64,000 bases of DNA, from contig NC_089493.1 of NCBI RefSeq assembly GCF_036850765.1, positions 194,884,706 to 194,948,705 of the forward strand, written 5' to 3'. Shown piece by piece: positions 58,281-64,000 of the stretch (positions are counted from its first letter, which is position 1; the number at the start of each line of letters is the position of its first letter). The DNA comes from Saccopteryx bilineata (taxonomy: Eukaryota > Chordata > Mammalia > Chiroptera > Emballonuridae). A program made the position numbers and the translations under genes. The notes below the pieces were generated by a model. It worked only from the letters and a program-made list of their open reading frames with translations, ran no database searches and had not been told where the DNA came from.

Positions 58281-58802
58281 GTATTACTGTCTAATGCCTA
58301 AATCATTGAAGTGTCAGCTTGGGAAAACCATAGGGTTGGGAAGCAGAATTCAGAAAGGAAAGCTGTGGTGTTTTCAGGCGTTGTAAGCCAGTTACGACTT
58401 CATAGGTCGAGACAGGGCAGAACCTTGCAGCTTTTGTGACCCTTGGTTGGAGCTGTTAAAACGGTGAGCTAATGACGTTGAAAGCGGTGGCCCCATTATG
58501 TCGTCCCCGATTTTCGAGGCTACTTGGCCCCCTGGATAATTGTGTGTGTGGCAGTGTGTTCAGACGAGCTGAAGTCACATCATGCAGCTGATTCATCCAT
58601 GAGCGTGTATGCTACATTTCTTATCTAACTGCGGCTGCTGAGTAAGTGCACTCGGGGCATTCGATGGTTCTTGGTGCTGCTGCTGCAGTGGTCCTTGGCC
58701 TTCATTCACAGGCAGTTCCCACTAAAGACACGGAGTAAACAGATAGTAGTATCAGGTGAGGTAGTGACAGGCCTTTTGAGAAAAGAGAATCATAGAGCAG
58801 CA

Positions 58803-59153
58803 GCCCTGGCCAGTTGGCTCAGCGGTAGAGCGTCGGCCTAGCGTGCGGAGGACCCGGGTTCGATTCCCGGCCAGGGCACACAGGAGAAGCGCCCATTTGC
58901 TTCTCCACCCCTCTGCCGCGCTTTCCTCTCTGTCTCTCTCTTCCCCTCCCGCAGCCAAGGCTCCATTGGAGCAAAGATGGCCCGGGCGCTGGGGATGGCT
59001 CTGTGGCCTCTGCCCCAGGCGCTAGAGTGGCTCTGGTCGCAACATGGCGACGCCCATGGTGGGCGTGCCGGGTGGATCCTGGTCGGGCGCATGCGGGAGT
59101 CTGTCTGACTGTCTCTCCCTGTTTCCAGCTTCAGAAAAATGAAAAAAAAAAAA
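58803..59153 (+). mobile_element. Type 1 SINE with shortened module region
   Basis: A full-length head and tail, but the 22-bp module region has collapsed to GACGCCCATGGTGGGCGTGC. The duplication is ATAGAGCAGC. Confidence 0.93.
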
Positions 59154-59908
59154 ATAGAGCAGCGAGAGAGGGGGAGGCTGGAGCTGCCACCCTCCACAGG
59201 AGGGGAGGCTGGAGGGAGGTGTCTGTGAGAGGTTTGGAGCCGAGACCCAGCTGGGTGGGTCCCCAGGAGAAGAGCTTTCCTGCGGGAGAGCAGGTGTGAT
59301 GGGCTGGGTTTGGCCTGCTCCCAGAGTACCCCAGAAGGGAGCCCTTGTGCCCGGAGCAGTGATGGCGTGAAGGCCGAGTGGCCACAGCCCAAACCTGCTT
59401 GATGGCAGGAAATACCCACCTGTCTTTAAAATGACAAGTCTACTGTTGACATCTGTGATAGACATGAGAGTGGAGGATAGCTTTTACAGTCACGCATCGC
59501 TTGACAATGGAACCACTGTGAGAGAGGCATCACTCGGCAGTATCGTCACTGTGTGCACATCAGTCGCACAGGCCTGTATGATACAGCCTACCACACACCT
59601 AGGCTACAGACCCGCACAGCACGTCACTGTACTGCACGTTGTAGGCATTTGTAACCCAAGGGCAAGTATTACATTTGTGTATCTAAGCATATCTAAACAT
59701 AGAAAAGGTCAGGTAAAAATGCAGTATAAAAAAAGATACAGGTGTGTAAGAGCACTTACCACGGATGGGGTTTGCAGGGCTGGAAGTTGCTGGTGAGTCA
59801 GTGAGTAAGTGGTCAGTGAAGGTGAAGGCCTGGGACATTACTGTACACTACTGACTGGAGGCTTTATAAATACCATACACTTGGGCTACTCTAAATGTAT
59901 TCTTTTAA

Positions 59909-60052
59909 GCCCTGACCGGATCGCCCGGTTGGTTAGAGCATTGTCCAGAAGCACAGAGGTTACTGGTTTGCGCCCCGGTCACGGTCCAGAGACAGATGTT
60001 CCTGTCTCATGCTCATTCTCTCCCTTCCACTCTCTAAAATCAATAAAAAAAC
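59909..60052 (+). mobile_element. Type 3 SINE inside the Tigger-like element
   Basis: The head GATCGCCCGGTTGGTTAGAG, CCAGAAGCACAGAGG and the AAAATCAATAAAAAAAC tail identify a diverged type 3 copy. Confidence 0.85.
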
Positions 60053-60126
60053 AACAATACACATTTAAATTCATTTTTAATAGGGTTATTTTATTCGATA
60101 ATAAATTAATGTTCGCTTAATGTACC

Positions 60127-60282
60127 TTTTTTCCCATTGATTAGGCGGGCGGTGGAGGGAGAGAAGCATCACTCTCGTTGTTCCACTTAGTTGTGCGCTC
60201 ATTGATTGCTTATTTGTTCCCTGGCTGGAATCGAACCCATGACCTCGGCACGCTCTGTCCACGGAGCAACCCGGCCAGGGCT
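60127..60282 (-). mobile_element. Short tRNA-derived SINE inside the Tigger-like element
   Basis: A minus-strand copy whose head (GCCCTGGCCGGGTTGCTCCG) lies at the right. CTTAATGTA flanks it on both sides. Confidence 0.85.
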
Positions 60283-61541
60283 TAATGTAACTTTTTTACT
60301 TGATAAACTTTGCAATTTTTTAAAAAGCTTTTTGACTCTTAGAACACTTAGTTTAAAACAGAAATATATTGTACAGTTGTGTAAAAAAATTTTTCTTTAT
60401 AACCTTATTCTAAAAGCCTTATTCTTATTTTAAAATTTTTTTATAACTTTAAACTTTTTTTGTTAAAAACTAAGACACGCACAGTAACCTAGGCCTACAC
60501 AGGGTCAGGGTCAGGATCAGGGTCATGGTCATCGTTATCGCTGTCGTCCACCGTCCACCTCCACACCTTGTCCCACTGGGAGGGCTTCAGGGGCAATGAC
60601 CTGCGGGGAGCTGGCTCCCCTCTGACGGGGCCTTCCTCTGGAATACGTCCTCAGGGGCCCGCCTGAGGGTCTTCCCGAGCAGGTGCCGCTCTTCAGAAAC
60701 CTGTCCTTGGTGCTGGTCGGGTTTGTTCCCTCTTTCATGGTCGACTTGCTGACAAGCAGAAGATTCCCCTTGCACATTCCTAGTAGTGGAAACCTTGTCA
60801 TGTCGGTGTCCCTGTTTGAAACTTTTTAAGGAGCTTGTTGAGGTCTACAGAAGTTTCTGCTAAACGCTTCACTTGAATTCTCTCGGGGGGTTCTTTTTCT
60901 TCTGCAGTTTCTGGGATACCATACATAAGTTAGACAGGAATAAAGTCAGTCAATATGTACCGAGCTGGACAGGTCTCAGAGGCGTAATGTTATCAATAAA
61001 AAAAGTAAGATGTAAAAGTGAAATTATTACATGATGCCATTTATCAACTGCACAAAGCAACATTAAATGTTAATTATGACTAGTATACATGTGTGTATAA
61101 AAGTATAAAATACATCTTGGTAAATTAGAAAGTTAACATCAGTCTTAATTAGCAGTTCCTTCTGGGGAGGAAAAAAAAAGGGTTATGAGACTTGGCTGAG
61201 GTGGTTAAAACCTCATGTGGTTTTGTACTCTAGTTCTGTAGTGTTTTAATTCCTTTTCAGCAAAGGAAATCGGTATGACGGTGTTAACCATTATTCTTGT
61301 GAGGTAGTCTGGGAATCTTCGTTTTCTTTTCTTCCTCCCCTCCTTGTTTGCCCGGGCCGAATTGGTCCCCTATATTGTGATGCTGTTAGATTAATTAGAG
61401 CCATCAAAAAAATCAGGAGCAAGATTACAAGAAAGCTTCTGAAAAGAAAGTATTGTAGACACTCCCCATAATTTCTTACACTGAAATGGTGCTCCATCCT
61501 AACCGTTTTTAGCTCACTTTGTTGCATAGCTCACTTTAAGG

Positions 61542-61824
61542 CAGTGGTCCTCAACCCCCGGGCTGCGGACCGGTACCGGGCTGTGGGCCATTTGGTACCG
61601 GTCCGCAGAGAAAGAATAAATAACTTACACTATTTCCGTTTTATTTATATTTAAGTCTGAACGATGTTTTAATTTTAAAAAATGACCAGATTCCCTCTGT
61701 TACATCCGTCTAAGACTCACTCTTGACGTTTGTCTCGGTCATGTGATACATTTATCCGTCCCACCCTAAAGGCCGGTCCGTGAATTAAACTGGTCCGTGG
61801 CCCAGAAAAGGTTGGGGACCACTG
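61542..61824 (+). mobile_element. Non-autonomous hAT element of another family, 283 bp (copy E)
   Basis: The ends are CAGTGGTCCTCAACC and GGTTGGGGACCACTG. A perfect 8-bp duplication, CTTTAAGG, lies at 61534-61541 and 61825-61832. The interior repeats GGACCGGTACCGGGC-type words. Confidence 0.93.
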
Positions 61825-61884
61825 CTTTAAGGAACTTGTACTGAGGCCGAGGGGTGAGTGCAAAGATTCGTAGGAAGGTTCCCC

Positions 61885-62060
61885 GGGGCCTGACACCGCT
61901 CCTGCGGCCTGTGGGACCTCCCGCAAGGCTTTTAGATACAATGCCTCAAAGATTTGGTGTCTCATCTGTAAAATGGGGATGATAGTAGTCATGTTGTTAG
62001 GATCTAGTGAGACAACCCGTGTGAAATAGTAGACGTCGAGCCTGAAACATAGTAGCACCC
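61885..62060 (-). mobile_element. MIR element
   Basis: GTGTCTCATCTGTAAAATGG, GGATGATAGTAGTCATGTTG and AGTGAGACAACCCGTGTGAA match the antisense of MIR. Confidence 0.8.
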
Positions 62061-62339
62061 CTTAAATGTCAAAATGTATCTCAGATGGAAAAAGGAATAA
62101 AATGTTCTTAACTGAAGAAAGCAGGTAACACTTTCAGTGTCCTATGTACTGCCCACTTCTCTAGCGGTTTTTGTATTCATGGTCTCTCTCATCCTAAGGT
62201 GACACTTTGAGTGGAAGAGCCAGTGTCATTTGTTTGCATGTTACAGAGCAGAATTTGAGGTGCCTGGAGACATCTGTAGAAACAGGAATGTTCATTCACT
62301 TGAAGACTGGACTAACATTTTAGAGCTCTTGCGGGGATA

Positions 62340-62560
62340 ATTGACTACACCTGGTATGGTATGCACTAAGTGTCAAGTGCTTGGAAGAACACATAGGAAG
62401 TGCTCCATAAGCATTAGTTATTATCTCATTGAATCCCCGCAGGCCTCATGAAGTAGAAATGATGGTTACTCCCATTTTGTAGGGGAAGAGACTGAGGCTT
62501 AATGGGGTGCCGATGTGATTTTGTTCAAGGACTGGAGACCAAAGTTCTTTTTCATGTCGT
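62340..62560 (+). mobile_element. MIR element
   Basis: CACTAAGTGTCAAGTGCTTG, TTATCTCATTGAATCCCCGC, TACTCCCATTTTGTAGGGGA and GAGACTGAGGCTTAATGGG follow the MIR consensus. Confidence 0.85.
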
Positions 62561-63585
62561 GTCTCCTTATTCCCCACACCAGCCCCAGGCCCATTGCTTT
62601 GGGGATAGCGTGTTATACATTATAGACAATACAGACTGATTTGTAATGCACATTGATAGCTAGTAGCAAAAATATATCCATACAGACTGAAGGGGAACCA
62701 AAACCTTTCTACATTTGACTGATAGGAGACATTTTTGGGGTGTTTATATATTTGAATCCTAGTATTTCTGCCCCAACTTGATATTTCTTCAAACAAAAAA
62801 CATCTCAGTTGTCTAATTTTCCTTTACTTGGCTTGTGCACCCCATTCAAGATGGGTATGAAAAACACGGCTCTTCTTACCATCTGTTAGCCCACAAGCTG
62901 CTGCCTTTTTGCCACGTTTACTCACTGACATTTTCCCTAAAGGCAGGGACATAATCAAGTATTGACAATGTTAGTCGAGTGCAGCGGCTTTCAACTCCAC
63001 AAGGAAGGAGGAAGTGAGATTTTCTACAAATGAAGTCTACCTAGAGATGTTCTTAAATATGTAATCCTTCTTAGCAGATGGTCTTGTCGCATGCAATTAA
63101 ATTATGCCTTGATTGGTTTAAGCATTTGCAACATTGCTGAATTAATTTTAATTTGCATGAGGTTGCACAGAACAAAATAATCTGGAAAGTTTCATGAGTT
63201 ACACGTACTACCTGAATCAGGTCATAAAACAATATTTACATAGAGAGTCTTAAATCTTTTTTTTTTATTTTTTATTAGAGAGTCTTAAATCATTTTTGAA
63301 GCTTATGCCAGGGTGAATATTACCCACATTTTTTTCAACTGAGAAAAATAAAGCACTCAAATATCAAATTATTTGTCCTTGGTTGTAGGGAGAACTGAAA
63401 AAAGAAATAGGGAAAACCAAGTTTTAGAAATTTAAAGTTTGTTCAGTTTAACTGTCTAGCTAGTCATAATTGTATTCATTTATGCTTCCTAGTCTGTAGC
63501 TCTAGGTTGGTAAAAGTAACAATTTTTCAAAACTGCAAGAAAAAGTGGTGAGGCCGTTAAGGCCATCATAAGATTGTATAATTCA
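62561..63585. other. Intron 1, AT-rich unique
   Basis: AT-rich sequence with no recognised exon or repeat. A short direct repeat, AGAGAGTCTTAAATC, occurs at 63241-63256 and again at 63278-63292 around a T-rich spacer, which looks like the target duplication of a tiny T-rich insertion. Confidence 0.45.
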
Positions 63586-63590
63586 TTTTA

Positions 63591-63877
63591 TTTATTTATT
63601 TATTTTTAATTTTTTTTTTTTCAGAGACAGAGAGAGAGAGGGATAGACAGGGACAGACAGACAGGAATGGAGAGATGAGAAGCATCAATCATTAGTTTTT
63701 CGTTGTGTGTTGCAACACCTTAGTTGTTCATTGATTGCTTTCTCATATGTGTCTTGACCGCGGGCCTTCAGCAGACCAAGTAACCCCTTGCTCGAGCTGG
63801 TGACCTCGGGGTCTCGAACCTGGGGCTTCCGCATCCCGGTCCGACGCTCTAGCCACTGTGCCACCGCCTGGTCAGGC
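63591..63877 (-). mobile_element. Type 2 SINE
   Basis: A full-length minus-strand copy flanked by TATAATTCATTTTA on both sides, with a T-rich left edge. Confidence 0.93.
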
Positions 63878-63908
63878 TATATAATTCATTTTAAAATTAT
63901 GGTCTGTC

Positions 63909-64000
63909 GCCTGACCTGTGGTGGCACAGTGGATAAAGCGTCGACCTGGAATGCTGAGGTCGCCGGTTCAAAACCCTGGGCTTGCCTGGTCAAGGCACAT
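63909..64000 (+). mobile_element. Type 4 SINE, cut by window end
   Basis: The head TGTGGTGGCACAGTGGATAA and the GCTGAGGTCGCCGGTTCAAA region are present; the tail lies beyond the window. Confidence 0.92.

Larger units (their letters stand above)
59487..60960 (+). mobile_element. Tigger1/MER2-like pogo transposon remnant with two SINEs
   Basis: It starts CAGTCACGCATCGCTTGACA after a TA at 59485-59486, as expected for pogo/Tc1 insertions. It continues with CTACCACACACCTAGGCTAC, TGTGTATCTAAGCATATCTA and AAACATAGAAAAGGT, then ACACTTAGTTTAAAACA and CCTAGGCCTACACAGGGTCA. This is the order that I recall for Tigger1. Two short SINEs interrupt it at 59909 and 60127. The right end is not visible and no intact transposase frame remains. 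Confidence 0.82.
43042..64000 (+). other. BAIAP2L1: BAIAP2L1 intron 1 (continues past window)
   Basis: The intron begins at the donor at 43042. No downstream exon of the gene was recognised, and the rest of the window is filled with interspersed repeats in both orientations. Family knowledge: the first intron of mammalian BAIAP2L1 is tens of kilobases long, which fits. Confidence 0.7.

Noticed and set aside
60535..60801. 88-codon minus-strand frame considered as a small gene
   Set aside because: It lies inside a Tigger-like element and has no recognised domain.

Overview
The window reads as ordinary nuclear DNA of a placental mammal. It has no operons, ribosome-binding sites, rRNA or functional tRNA genes. 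The dominant repeats are several families of tRNA-derived SINEs with CT-rich tails, plus recent-looking non-autonomous hAT transposons with perfect or near-perfect 8-bp target duplications. From memory of such repeats I infer a bat (Chiroptera). I cannot settle the family: horseshoe-bat-like and sheath-tailed-bat-like lineages are both possible.

One protein-coding gene is recognisable. Its first coding exon lies at 42991-43041 on the + strand, inside a strong CpG island (about 42400-43620). It encodes MSKGPEDVNRLTESTYR and ends at a consensus splice donor. This matches the start of BAIAP2L1 (IRTKS), an I-BAR and SH3 adaptor of the actin cytoskeleton. Everything from 43042 to the window end appears to be its large first intron; I could not find exon 2. 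In human the 5' neighbour of BAIAP2L1 is NPTX2, far upstream, so 1 to about 42400 is probably the intergenic interval between them.

Layout. 1-42400: gene-free, with MIR, L1, MaLR and ERV LTR remnants, five hAT-type elements or fragments of note, a sequence-degenerate 500-bp CA-rich tract, and about twenty SINEs, several nested. 42480-42990: TATA-less, GC-box-rich promoter built from a tandemly repeated module. 43051-43246: 30-bp minisatellite starting nine bases after the splice donor. 43250-64000: intron 1, with more SINEs, two further hAT copies, a decayed hAT transposase, a Tigger1-like pogo element carrying two SINEs, and old L1, L2 and MIR pieces. The last SINE is cut by the window end.

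I found no undescribed biological system. The points most worth a second look are the two tandem repeats that bracket BAIAP2L1 exon 1, a target-site-flanked insertion of the first 35 nt of U2 snRNA inside an L1, a hAT family showing an internal-deletion series, a SINE family whose copies differ in the number of a 22-bp module, and reciprocal SINE nesting that gives relative ages.
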